DNA of 64,000 bases from Maribacter arenosus (GTDB lineage: Bacteria > Bacteroidota > Bacteroidia > Flavobacteriales > Flavobacteriaceae): positions 124,001 to 188,000 of the forward strand of contig NZ_JABTCG010000002.1 of the NCBI RefSeq assembly GCF_014610845.1, read 5' to 3'. A program made the translations under genes and the position numbers. This document shows, one piece after another, positions 9,427 through 17,607 of this stretch. A model generated the notes under the pieces. It searched no databases. It had not been told where the DNA came from and saw only the letters and a program-made list of their open reading frames with translations. Within the stretch, counting starts at the first letter, position 1, and each line of letters starts with the position of its first letter.

Positions 9427-9893
9427 AAAAGGACAAAATTTTGGGATTCATTACCCAATTTATCTTAACGACATTGGTAATAGCGATGTTTACAGCATTC
9501 GACTCTCCTGCTCAAAATGAGCGATATACTTTAATCGTGAAGGTGGAAGAACTTCGTAATTCAAAAGGGGTAGTGCAGTTTGCGTTGTACAATACTGAAG
9601 GTTCCATACCCGATACCAAATTCAAGGCTTTTTACAAAATGGAAAAAGCCGAAATAACCAACGGGTCATCCACTATATCGTTTTCCGGTTTAACCAAGGG
9701 AAGATATGCCATCAACGTGCTGCACGATGAAAACGAAAACGGCAAAATAGACAAAGGACTAGTTTTGCCAACAGAGGGTATCGGATTTTCCAACTATACC
9801 AACATCGGGTTGTCGAACCGACCCAATTTTTCAAAGGCGAGTTTCGCGCTTGACGCCGATACCACAGTATCGGTAAAAATAATCTACAAATGA
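9423..9893 (+). CDS. DUF2141 domain protein, secreted
   Basis: A 156-residue protein with an N-terminal hydrophobic signal (about residues 8-25) and a DUF2141 beta-sandwich. Typical elements are GVVQFALYN and YAINVLHDENENGKID. The DENENGKID segment could bind a divalent ion. The family is common in Bacteroidota and its function is unknown. Overlaps with both neighbours indicate coupled translation with the LOG and OMPLA-like genes. Confidence 0.82.
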   Translation: MKKDKILGFITQFILTTLVIAMFTAFDSPAQNERYTLIVKVEELRNSKGVVQFALYNTEGSIPDTKFKAFYKMEKAEITNGSSTISFSGLTKGRYAINVLHDENENGKIDKGLVLPTEGIGFSNYTNIGLSNRPNFSKASFALDADTTVSVKIIYK

Positions 9894-10789
9894 AAAGGCA
9901 AGATTACCTACCGTTCATCATCCTTTTTTTGTTACAAACCGCCCATGCGCAACAACCGAACGATAGTCTACCCAATCTTGACCTTGCAAAAATAGCACAG
10001 GTCAACCAAACTGACAGTTATATCACGTTTCCTACAGATATCGGCAATCTGGAACCCTTGATGTTCGAGGCCAACGTTAACCCCAGTTTTATAATTCGAG
10101 AGCGGAAAGAATCGAATTTGATGGCGGTACTTGCGTCCCAGGTCACAATCAGAATGTATAATGAAGATTCGTATCCGGTAAAAACACCCAGCTATATACC
10201 CCAGATAACATTTTACTATTTGACAGGAGACAGGAATCCCGTGGGCCATTATACATTTTTCGGCAAATTCGCACACCATTCCAACGGGCAGGACGGTAAT
10301 TTTTATAATACCGATGGCAACATCAATTTACAGAACGGTAACTTCGCTACCAACTACTTTGAACTGGGTCTGATTAAAACATCGTTCAGCAAAACGTTGA
10401 ACGCCTCCAAGTTTTTCAAAAGTTCCGTTGAAGTGCATCCCCGAAGTTGGATGCTGGACGAAATGCATGGCAAGTATAGTGGCTTTCGTTGGCATAATGC
10501 CTTTTTCGCTTACAAACTCCCTGTTAAAATGGGGCATCGGGGATCGGTAAAAGCCGATTTCTCATTAAAGGCCGAAACCACCTGGATGATCGACAATATA
10601 AATGATTGGGACACCTTTAATTTTAAAAGGTTCAATATAGGATTGACGTTTTACTACCATCCCAAATTTTTGGAGGATATCGGCTTTTTCGTGCAATTGT
10701 ACCACGGAATGGATTATTATAATATCTATTTTCAACATCGGTTGGATGTCATTCGGTTTGGAATAATGACCGAATTGTTGCGATTTTAA
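9890..10789 (+). CDS. OMPLA-like outer-membrane protein, putative phospholipase A1
   Basis: A 299-residue protein with a signal peptide (cleavage after AHAQ) and alternating beta-barrel sequence. The segment HHSNG (His129, Ser131, Asn132, Gly133) matches the HxSNG catalytic motif of outer-membrane phospholipase A; a downstream PRSWMLDE resembles the conserved SRSWN-type segment. OMPLA hydrolyses acyl chains of outer-leaflet phospholipids when the membrane is disturbed. Overall similarity looks remote, so activity is an inference from the motif and barrel character. It ends the LOG-DUF2141 operon. Confidence 0.6.
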   Translation: MKRQDYLPFIILFLLQTAHAQQPNDSLPNLDLAKIAQVNQTDSYITFPTDIGNLEPLMFEANVNPSFIIRERKESNLMAVLASQVTIRMYNEDSYPVKTPSYIPQITFYYLTGDRNPVGHYTFFGKFAHHSNGQDGNFYNTDGNINLQNGNFATNYFELGLIKTSFSKTLNASKFFKSSVEVHPRSWMLDEMHGKYSGFRWHNAFFAYKLPVKMGHRGSVKADFSLKAETTWMIDNINDWDTFNFKRFNIGLTFYYHPKFLEDIGFFVQLYHGMDYYNIYFQHRLDVIRFGIMTELLRF

Positions 10790-10806
10790 TCTTAAATTGT
10801 CACGAT

Positions 10807-11199
10807 ATGCAAACAAAAGCAGACATAAAAAATCGGGAAGATGTTTCCTTACTGATAAACACCTTCTATAAAAAAATAAGAAAGGATGATGCACTCGGAC
10901 CCATTTTCAATGGTATCATCGATGATTGGGATGCCCATTTGGTTTTGTTGACCGATTTCTGGGAAACCCAATTGTTCCTTAAACGAAAATATTACGGTAA
11001 TCCGGTAACGGCCCACCAAGAGGTAGATGAAAAAATGAACTATACGATTACCACAGAACACTTCGGGCTTTGGTTAAACCTATGGTTTGAAACCTTGGAT
11101 GAACTTTTTGAAGGGGAAACCACATGGATTGCAAAAAATAGGGCACAGAAGATGAGTACCATGTTATTCATGCACATGTACCAACATCGACCCAAGTGA
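10807..11199 (+). CDS. group III truncated haemoglobin
   Basis: A 130-residue globin of the 2-on-2 group III (CtrHb) type. The proximal histidine is probably His85 (TEHFGLWL), and the FWETQLFLKRKYYG stretch lies on the B/E helices. Such globins bind O2 or NO with high affinity and often accompany NO stress genes. It lies directly upstream of an Rrf2 regulator, ric and hemerythrin genes, which supports a role in NO handling. Confidence 0.88.
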   Translation: MQTKADIKNREDVSLLINTFYKKIRKDDALGPIFNGIIDDWDAHLVLLTDFWETQLFLKRKYYGNPVTAHQEVDEKMNYTITTEHFGLWLNLWFETLDELFEGETTWIAKNRAQKMSTMLFMHMYQHRPK

Positions 11200-11271
11200 G
11201 CCAATTTCAGGAGTTAAAAAAAGATTGTCCATAACAATTATCACCTATAATTTTCCATATCAAAATTTAAC

Positions 11272-11311
11272 TCGGATATTTTTGTCCGATTTAAAAATAC
11301 GTTTATCTTTG
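11272..11311 (+). promoter_or_regulatory. autoregulated Rrf2 promoter with operator
   Basis: An 18-base near-palindrome, TCGGATA-TTTT-TGTCCGA (11272-11289), overlaps the -33 region (TTTG 11281-11284) of a promoter. Its -7 box is a perfect TATCTTTG (11304-11311), and the rrf2 start follows at 11335. An operator over the -33 box implies repression. A matching palindrome precedes ric, so the Rrf2 protein probably binds both. Confidence 0.65.
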
Positions 11312-11334
11312 TATTAAAATAATACAGAACCTGA

Positions 11335-11769
11335 ATGTTTTCAAAAGCATGTGAATATGGGATTAGGGCCACCACGTATATCGCCTTACAATCTCTTGAG
11401 GGCAAAAGGGCCAGCCTAAAGGATATTGCCAGGGAAACAAATTCCCCTGAAGCATTCACCGCGAAGATTCTGCAGCAATTATCCAAGAACAACATTATTG
11501 ATTCGGTTCAAGGAGCTACAGGAGGGTTCCAGATCGTAAGAAGTAAAATCGATCAACTAAAATTGAGCGAAATAGTTTATGCCATTGATGGTGACAATGT
11601 TTACACGGGATGCGGCCTCGGATTAGAAAAATGCAACGCCAACAAACCTTGCCCGGTCCACGATAAATTTGTGGCCATACGTAACGATCTTAGAAATATG
11701 TTGGAAAGCACTACCCTATTTGAAATGGCTTCAGGATTGGAAGTAGGCCTAACCTATTTAAAACGCTAA
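11335..11769 (+). CDS. Rrf2 family regulator, NsrR-like
   Basis: A 144-residue Rrf2 protein with an N-terminal winged helix (FSKACEYGIRATTYIA, then LKDIARETNSPEAFTAKIL). The three-cysteine Fe-S loop has the order CGLGLEKCNANKPCPVHD. Rrf2 proteins with this loop (NsrR, IscR) sense NO or cluster status. The genes around it (truncated haemoglobin, ric, hemerythrin) point to NO sensing. Palindromes upstream of itself and of ric are likely its targets. Confidence 0.88.
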   Translation: MFSKACEYGIRATTYIALQSLEGKRASLKDIARETNSPEAFTAKILQQLSKNNIIDSVQGATGGFQIVRSKIDQLKLSEIVYAIDGDNVYTGCGLGLEKCNANKPCPVHDKFVAIRNDLRNMLESTTLFEMASGLEVGLTYLKR

Positions 11770-11787
11770 AAAAATTTGATTCAAAAC

Positions 11788-11803
11788 AGGACATTTTTGT
11801 CCT
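11788..11803. promoter_or_regulatory. Rrf2/NsrR-type operator upstream of ric
   Basis: Perfect 16-base palindrome AGGACA-TTTT-TGTCCT in the gap between rrf2 and ric. It shares the spacer and the GGA-YA/TGTCC half-sites with the palindrome in front of rrf2. Inferred to be bound by the Rrf2 protein and relieved by NO. Confidence 0.62.
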
Positions 11804-11843
11804 ATTTAATTTAATAACATACAAGAACTTAATTTAATTGAAC

Positions 11844-12575
11844 ATGGAAAATACACTTAAAAAAAACATTGGTGAAATAGTGGCCGAGGACTACCGAACC
11901 GCGCAAATATTCAAAAATCATAAAATTGATTTTTGCTGTAAAGGCAATAGAAGTATTCAAGAAGTGGCAGACAAAAATAATTTGGACGCAGACCTTCTTT
12001 TAAAGGAAATTGAAGGTGTGCAGCTCCAAGGTGACGGCGGCAATACAGATTTTAAATCTTGGCCATTGGACCTGCTTGCCGATTATATCGAGAAAAAACA
12101 TCATCGTTATGTAGCTGAGCGAATTCCAGTTTTACAACAATACCTGAACAAGCTCTGCCAGGTTCATGGGGAGCGCCATCCTGAACTGTTTGAGATTACT
12201 GAGCATTTCAACGCCTCGGCAGGTGAACTGGCCATGCACATGAAAAAAGAGGAATTGATAGTTTTTCCTGCTGTTCGTAAAATGGTTCAGGCAAATCAGA
12301 CAGGAACCCAAATGCAACCCCTTCATTTTGGAACCATACAAAACCCAATTCAAGTTATGATGCAAGAACATGACAACGAAGGGGAACGGTTCAGGCACAT
12401 CGAGGCGCTAAGCAATGGTTACACTCCCCCAGCAGACGGTTGCACAACTTATAACGTAACCTATTCGTTGCTCAAAGAGTTCGAAGACGACTTACATAAC
12501 CATATTCATTTGGAAAATAACATCCTTTTTCCCAAAGCGGAAATATTGGAAAAACAGTTGGCAGATCCCAGTTAA
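11844..12575 (+). CDS. ric: iron-sulphur cluster repair di-iron protein Ric/ScdA
   Basis: The ATG at 11844 is preferred over an in-frame TTG two codons earlier, giving 243 residues. The N-terminal ScdA_N/DUF542 domain holds the paired cysteines FCCKGN (Cys31-Cys32). A hemerythrin-like domain follows with iron ligands in KKHHRY, ERHPEL, HMKKEE, QEHDNEG and HNHIHLENNILFPK. Ric proteins restore Fe-S clusters damaged by NO or peroxide. An Rrf2-type palindrome lies 41 bases upstream of the start. Confidence 0.92.
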   Translation: MENTLKKNIGEIVAEDYRTAQIFKNHKIDFCCKGNRSIQEVADKNNLDADLLLKEIEGVQLQGDGGNTDFKSWPLDLLADYIEKKHHRYVAERIPVLQQYLNKLCQVHGERHPELFEITEHFNASAGELAMHMKKEELIVFPAVRKMVQANQTGTQMQPLHFGTIQNPIQVMMQEHDNEGERFRHIEALSNGYTPPADGCTTYNVTYSLLKEFEDDLHNHIHLENNILFPKAEILEKQLADPS

Positions 12576-12587
12576 AAAGAAAAAAAA

Positions 12588-13049
12588 ATGAAAACCCCGC
12601 CCATAAAAAGGAGTAAAGCATTGATACAGGTAAGTCGTGACCATCATCACGGCTTACTTCTGTGTTGGAAAATACGCACCGGATTTTCCAAGGGTATAGC
12701 AGTTGAACGAATAAAGCGATACACAGATTGGTTTTTTGAAACACATTTGGTTCCCCATTTTAATATGGAGGAAAAATACATCTTTCCGATTCTAGGCAAT
12801 AAAAATGATATGGTACAAAAAGCCCTCTCGGAACATGACCAGTTGATTCGGCTTTTTACCGATGCCCAAGAAATCGAAAACTCACTGAATACTATCGAGG
12901 TCGCATTGGAACACCACATACGTTTCGAAGAGCGGGTACTCTTTAAGGAAATACAAAAAGTAGCTACCGAAAAACAACTAAAGACAATTTCAGAACTACA
13001 TAATAATGTGAAGTTTCATGATAATATAGATGATGAATTCTGGAAATGA
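12588..13049 (+). CDS. hemerythrin domain protein
   Basis: A 153-residue four-helix protein with a hemerythrin HHE-type ligand series: DHHHGLLLCW, HLVPHFNMEEKYIFP, SEHDQLIRLF and HIRFEERVLF. These di-iron bundles bind O2 or NO, or donate iron. It starts 12 bases after ric and is almost certainly co-transcribed, which suggests it supports Ric in cluster repair or NO scavenging. Confidence 0.88.
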   Translation: MKTPPIKRSKALIQVSRDHHHGLLLCWKIRTGFSKGIAVERIKRYTDWFFETHLVPHFNMEEKYIFPILGNKNDMVQKALSEHDQLIRLFTDAQEIENSLNTIEVALEHHIRFEERVLFKEIQKVATEKQLKTISELHNNVKFHDNIDDEFWK

Positions 13050-13085
13050 GACAATTTAAAGGAAACCGACATTAATACAAATGAC

Positions 13086-13370
13086 ATGAAACTTTATAAC
13101 ACTCTACTGGAGGAGTTCACTAAGGGACAAATGGGTTATTCGGCCATTGCTATCATCGGGCAAAGTTGTATCGTTTCTGCGGCTGCGATGATGATTTTAA
13201 TGAGCGATTTATCCAAAATTCCATTATTGGTACTTCTTTTTTTTGTGACTATTCTTTGCATGGCTTTTAATGCAGCCATTTTAGCCCAATTGAAACCAAA
13301 GCGCACTTTTAACCTGCTTATCATAAGTGTTTTGTTTAGTAGCCTAGTGATCACCATGTTTTTGATTTGA
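13086..13370 (+). CDS. small membrane protein of the NO-stress operon
   Basis: A 94-residue protein with three hydrophobic segments (about residues 20-38, 44-62 and 72-93). No family is recognised with certainty. It follows the hemerythrin gene by 36 bases on the same strand and is probably in the same transcript. Similar small proteins sit next to NO-respiration genes in other Bacteroidota, but the role is unknown. Confidence 0.65.
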   Translation: MKLYNTLLEEFTKGQMGYSAIAIIGQSCIVSAAAMMILMSDLSKIPLLVLLFFVTILCMAFNAAILAQLKPKRTFNLLIISVLFSSLVITMFLI

Positions 13371-13410
13371 CTTAATTCCTTTACATCTTTATACTACAGT
13401 GCCAACCCAT

Positions 13411-13728
13411 ATGAATTACAGCTTTACCTATTTCAATGAATTTGGCGATTTATGTAAAGCTGATTTTAAAGTCAATGAATATCATAGCCTTATGGAACTC
13501 CTTTTTGACAAGTATGTCGAAGAATGGGGTGATTGTAAAGGTAGGGCATGGTGCGGGACTTGCCACATAGAGATCCTGGAAGGCCACCTAACACAAACTA
13601 TCGACAAAGATGAAAGGCAAACCCTTTTGGTAATCGATGGCACCTCGTCTAAAAGTCGATTAGCCTGTCAGATTCCGGTCAATGAAAAATTGAACAATAT
13701 GGTTTTCAAGATAAAACCCAGATCTTAG
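13411..13728 (+). CDS. 2Fe-2S ferredoxin
   Basis: The ATG at 13411 gives 105 residues; an in-frame GTG four codons upstream is less likely. The ligand pattern of [2Fe-2S] ferredoxins is present: Cys42, Cys48, Cys51 (GDCKGRAWCGTCHIEI) and Cys86 (RLACQIPV). It probably donates electrons in the cytoplasm to the NO or O2 enzymes encoded upstream. The neighbouring gene in the same direction is unrelated. Confidence 0.85.
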   Translation: MNYSFTYFNEFGDLCKADFKVNEYHSLMELLFDKYVEEWGDCKGRAWCGTCHIEILEGHLTQTIDKDERQTLLVIDGTSSKSRLACQIPVNEKLNNMVFKIKPRS

Positions 13729-13909
13729 TTGCTACTTTTGCGTAACTTTCATTAATCAAAGCCTTAAACTTCTGTTCTTATACGCATCCCATAAGGGTGT
13801 TGACAAACCACCCATTAGTGCCACCTTAACAGAAGCATTCGATTATGGGAATACCCGTGTCAAAACCCAAATATCGGAACGGGAGGAAAGATACTATAAA
13901 AGGAATATT

Positions 13910-15367
13910 TTGATTAAAAGCAAAATAGAAATACACGATAAATTTTCGGTCATCATAGATGTAACCTATGATACGATTTCCAAAAGGAAGAAATCAAGAT
14001 ATACCACACTTACCTATCTGTTTCTTCCCGATAGTCTGAACGTTAATGGGAAAACATACCCCGCTACAAAGTTTTATAACGATGTAAGGCTTTTTTTAAA
14101 GTATGATACGCCAAATTATACGTTAAGTGAATTAAGTCATGGGGAGGGTAATTTGCTTACTAACCTAACTAAGAATGCCAAAATAGTTCTTAAAACTAAA
14201 TCTGATCAAAACCTTTCCCGTTTTAAGAACCAGGTTAAAATGTTTGCAGCTACGTTTAGTAGTTTGCTTCGGGAGGAAACTGATTCCTTGATTAAAAGAA
14301 AAGAAATTTCCAATAATGATGTCATAGATTTTTTAGGAAAAATAAAACTGATTTTGTCTGAATTCAGAGCCATTGCTTCGGTAATTAAAGAATCATCCTT
14401 TAAAGACATTCATAAGAATGTCGTGTTTTATGCAGATGAGCATATGAGCAATGTAATCGAGTTAGAACTCATGCAACTGTTCAATAGTTTTAAAAATAGG
14501 AAAATCGGGGCAAATTCCCTCGAATTGATCGTTGCCCTTATTGAATCTGAGCAAAAATATAAAAAGCAGAAAAATTACGTTTCCCCCAAAGATAAAAATG
14601 TAAATCCTGAGGACTTGCTCTATAAAAGAAACAGGTTAAAAAAATATATTGAAAGCGTTTTCTTTTTGTACCAGGACATACGTAAAGATGGGGCTGCTTT
14701 CGAACAAACGGTTTTGGCATTGGCCGCGGGATTGGCCATGGTATTCTCAACCGCCGTTGCGTTCTATTATCAACAGGTTTATGGTAATTTTACCATGCCT
14801 TTCTTTATTGCTTTGGTGGTTGGCTATATGCTTAAAGATCGTATAAAAGGATCAGTAAGTCAACTATTCGTGAGTAAATCAAATAGCTTTTTTTACGATT
14901 ACAAAATAAAGGTCACTAATGCGTTAAATAATAAGATTGGGGTGATAAAAGAGAAGTTTTCATTTGTATCCTTAAAAAATCTAGGCCCAAAAGTTAAGAA
15001 GCACCGACAAAAAGATATGGTCATAGGAATTTCCGAAAGATCTTTGAATGAGCAAATAATAGAATATAAAAAGAAAGTCACCATCTACCCTAAAAAATTC
15101 GGTAATGACCTTTCCGATGAAAATATTTTGGGCCTAACCGATATTACCCGCCTTAATTTCCACCGATTCATTCAATATATGGACGACCCAAAAAAAGACT
15201 ACATTTTAGTGAAAAAGGGTGAGGTTTATATGAAGGCAGCCAATAAGGTCTATAATATTAACATTATTCAAAAATACTATACCGAAGAAGGGATTGAGTT
15301 CAGCCGTTACCGTGTTATTATGAATAGGAACGGGATTAAAAGAATTGAGAAGGTGGTGCTGGATTAA
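13910..15367 (+). CDS. uncharacterised membrane protein, start uncertain or 5' end damaged
   Basis: From a TTG at 13910 the frame gives 485 residues, with two adjacent hydrophobic helices at about residues 265-305 and long charged helical flanks. No named family is recognised. The same frame stays open upstream to 13715 and reads like protein (for example TLTEAFDYGNTRVKTQ and EREERYYKRN), but contains no ATG, GTG or TTG before 13910. Either translation begins at TTG inside the domain, at a rare codon such as CTG or ATT, or the original start has been lost. Confidence 0.6.
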   Translation: MIKSKIEIHDKFSVIIDVTYDTISKRKKSRYTTLTYLFLPDSLNVNGKTYPATKFYNDVRLFLKYDTPNYTLSELSHGEGNLLTNLTKNAKIVLKTKSDQNLSRFKNQVKMFAATFSSLLREETDSLIKRKEISNNDVIDFLGKIKLILSEFRAIASVIKESSFKDIHKNVVFYADEHMSNVIELELMQLFNSFKNRKIGANSLELIVALIESEQKYKKQKNYVSPKDKNVNPEDLLYKRNRLKKYIESVFFLYQDIRKDGAAFEQTVLALAAGLAMVFSTAVAFYYQQVYGNFTMPFFIALVVGYMLKDRIKGSVSQLFVSKSNSFFYDYKIKVTNALNNKIGVIKEKFSFVSLKNLGPKVKKHRQKDMVIGISERSLNEQIIEYKKKVTIYPKKFGNDLSDENILGLTDITRLNFHRFIQYMDDPKKDYILVKKGEVYMKAANKVYNINIIQKYYTEEGIEFSRYRVIMNRNGIKRIEKVVLD

Positions 15368-15548
15368 GAAATCCATTTATCTATCCACAAAATATACCGT
15401 GTTATCCAAAAGTCAAGCCGCATTAATATAGTTGAGCCCTTTGCAACTACTATGGCCTTATGCAAAATAATTATGTTAATTAATTTGTATTGTTAGGATT
15501 CCTTACTATATTTATATCGCACTATTGCAAAACTTAAAAACAAGGCAA

Positions 15549-15782
15549 ATGAAAAAATCTATCTTTTATCACGCAGGGTGTCCAGTATGCGTAAGCGCAG
15601 AGCACGATATCGTTAATTTGGTCGGTTCTAAAAATGTGGAAGTGGTTAATATCGGAGAAAACAGATCAAGAATCCCCGAAGCGGAAAAGGCAGGGGTAAA
15701 ATCGGTTCCCGCCTTAGTGACCCCGAACGGCAATACCCTTCATATTAATTTCGGTGCCTCTATGGTCGACGTAAAAGGGTAA
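15549..15782 (+). CDS. small thioredoxin-fold protein
   Basis: The ATG at 15549 gives 77 residues; a TTG start eight codons upstream is less likely. The N-terminal CPVC (Cys11, Cys14) after a beta strand, the central cis-proline segment KSVPALVTP and the length fit a mini-thioredoxin or glutaredoxin-like protein. It probably reduces disulphides or carries electrons in the cytoplasm. It precedes the DUF2024 gene by three bases. Confidence 0.75.
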   Translation: MKKSIFYHAGCPVCVSAEHDIVNLVGSKNVEVVNIGENRSRIPEAEKAGVKSVPALVTPNGNTLHINFGASMVDVKG

Positions 15783-15785
15783 TTA

Positions 15786-16049
15786 ATGAAAGTTTCGTTT
15801 TGGGATACTTATGTACAAAGAAAAGATGGGCGCAGAATGCATTTCGATATTCTCGTGCCGATCAATTTGAAAGAACCGAAGATCGTGTTCGGTTTCGGCA
15901 ATGAATATTTGAAAAACAAATCCATTGAAAATCATGCGTTGACTACGAAAGAATGTCGCTTTTGCCATATTGAGGATACTTCCGAAGAACTTACGGAAGC
16001 AATTGACAAAAAAGGCTACGCTATTATCGAGATGGAAAACTGTGACTAA
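15786..16049 (+). CDS. DUF2024 family protein
   Basis: An 87-residue protein matching DUF2024: start KVSFWDTYVQRKDGRRMHFDI, and CRFCHIE in the second half. It has a CxxCH pair (RFCHIE preceded by EC) that could bind metal. Function is unknown. It is in tight tandem with the thioredoxin-fold gene, which hints at a redox role. The operon ends at the terminator that follows. Confidence 0.8.
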   Translation: MKVSFWDTYVQRKDGRRMHFDILVPINLKEPKIVFGFGNEYLKNKSIENHALTTKECRFCHIEDTSEELTEAIDKKGYAIIEMENCD

Positions 16050-16072
16050 ATTAATAAGGATGACTAACTTTA

Positions 16073-16102
16073 CCTGTCGGACAAATACCGGCAGGTTTTT
16101 TT
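16073..16102 (+). terminator. intrinsic terminator abutting the marR start codon
   Basis: Stem CCTGTCGG (16073-16080) with CCGGCAGG (16088-16095), loop ACAAATA, then seven T (16096-16102). The ATG of the MarR gene begins at the next base, so the hairpin occupies the place of its ribosome binding site. Confidence 0.8.
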
Positions 16103-16723
16103 ATGACGAAAAAAAGTATATTCAATCCAGAACAACAAGAACGGGATATTTCCTCTAAAATCGTTGCAGGTTTAGAACGGATTTCGGAAGTATTCAAAAC
16201 GTTACTTTGGGATAAAGCAAAGGTGGTAGGGTTAAGCCCTATTCAGATCCAACTACTGATTTTTATTGCTTTTCACAAGCAAGAGTTGTGCAATGTAAGC
16301 CATCTGGCCAAAGAATTCAACGTCACAAAACCAACTGTAAGCGATGCCGTCAAGGTTTTAGACAAGAAGGGAATGATTGTAAAAGACTTCTCCTCTTCCG
16401 ACAGTCGGAGTTACTCCATTGGATTGTCCCCTCTGGGTCATAAAATGATATCAGAAACCGACGACTTTGCCGATCCCTTAAAAAATCACCTAGACAGTTT
16501 TGGGACCACCGACCTGGAAAGTGTATTCAAAACCTTGAGCGAATTGATCTATAAACTGAACCGAAACGGTATACTGACAGTACAACGTAACTGCTATGGA
16601 TGTAAGTTTCATGAAAAAACCGCCACCGCGGATTACTGTAACCTACTGGAAAAGGAATTATTGAATCGGGATATCCGATTGGATTGTCCGGAATTTATAG
16701 AAAAAAGCAATAATCAACCTTAA
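16103..16723 (+). CDS. MarR family regulator with C-terminal cysteine cluster
   Basis: A 206-residue protein. The winged helix spans about residues 40-110 (SPIQIQLLIFIAFHKQ; NVSHLAKEFNVTKPTVSDAV for the recognition helix). After the dimer helices comes C-x2-C-x11-C-x15-C with a nearby His (CYGCKFH). This is unlike ordinary MarR and could hold zinc or an Fe-S cluster. The start codon directly follows a terminator, so expression may depend on read-through or an unusual initiation. Target genes are unknown. Confidence 0.8.
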   Translation: MTKKSIFNPEQQERDISSKIVAGLERISEVFKTLLWDKAKVVGLSPIQIQLLIFIAFHKQELCNVSHLAKEFNVTKPTVSDAVKVLDKKGMIVKDFSSSDSRSYSIGLSPLGHKMISETDDFADPLKNHLDSFGTTDLESVFKTLSELIYKLNRNGILTVQRNCYGCKFHEKTATADYCNLLEKELLNRDIRLDCPEFIEKSNNQP

Positions 16724-16795
16724 CATCCGGGAGGCAAAAAATGAATAGCCATAACTTAGAAGAGTCTTTCCATAGGAACTTATAAGCTTTTACAT

Positions 16796-17542
16796 ATGAT
16801 ATTGGCAAAACATTTGGAAGAATTAAATAAATGGTACAATAATATACCTATCGATCACGAGAGTGAGCCTTTACAAATCCTTAAAAGAATTCAAGACTTA
16901 GGTTTGACCTTTATGCGCGATAATGATTATAAAGGCAATGTATGCATGGTCAACAGTCCTGAAGTTCGAGATGACTATAAAGTAAGCTTCATACCGTTAG
17001 ACTTGCTCGACTACATCTATGCAACCTTACATTCGCCATGCCACACAGAAACATATAAGGAGTTTCCGAGCTTTGATTTTTCCAAAGTCCCCTACCCCAA
17101 AAACCCAAATCATTTTTGGAACCATGTAGGGCTTGGTAGCGAACTACGACAATTGCACCTTTTGGAATCGCCAAAAGTGAAGGAATATAACACCAACTAC
17201 CCCATTGAAGGGGATAATAGGATTATCCGAAAGCTGACCAAGACCAGTCCTGGTTTTGAACCCAATGTCGGGTCGAGCCTTTCGTCAGCGCTCAAGACAA
17301 GCTCCGTCGAGACCTCAATTCTTGGCAAAGTCTGGATCAACAAGACCCAGTATTTCGACAATGTACCCCAAACGGCTTGGGAATTCTATATGGGGGGCTG
17401 CCAACCTGCACAAAAATGGCTAAAGGACCGTAAGGGCAGAACCTTAGATAATGACGACATACCTTACTATCAAAAAATCATTATGGCCCTGACCGAAACC
17501 CATCGTCTGATGCAAGAAATCGATACCCAGAAGATTAATTAG
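16796..17542 (+). CDS. orphan type ISP restriction-enzyme C-terminal domain
   Basis: A 248-residue protein that matches only the C-terminal target-recognition part of type ISP restriction-modification enzymes. Evidence: LLDYIYATLHSP, then a YxEF..DFSKVPYP stretch, VWINKTQYFDNVPQ, AWEFYMGGCQPAQKWL and DIPYYQKIIMALTET. The helicase, nuclease and methylase domains are absent here and nothing similar lies upstream. It may be a relic or a stand-alone specificity module. Assignment to the family is fairly secure, function is not. Confidence 0.7.
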   Translation: MILAKHLEELNKWYNNIPIDHESEPLQILKRIQDLGLTFMRDNDYKGNVCMVNSPEVRDDYKVSFIPLDLLDYIYATLHSPCHTETYKEFPSFDFSKVPYPKNPNHFWNHVGLGSELRQLHLLESPKVKEYNTNYPIEGDNRIIRKLTKTSPGFEPNVGSSLSSALKTSSVETSILGKVWINKTQYFDNVPQTAWEFYMGGCQPAQKWLKDRKGRTLDNDDIPYYQKIIMALTETHRLMQEIDTQKIN

Positions 17543-17607
17543 CGAAAAATAAAGGATACGTTTTATCCAGAATTTCGAATTTTACATTGGTGCTGCGGTT
17601 GATGCCC

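Noticed and set aside
11232-11243. TAAC-AATT-ATCA, one base from the hemN palindrome
   Set aside because: No -7 box at the standard distance, and the rrf2 promoter with its own operator lies further on.
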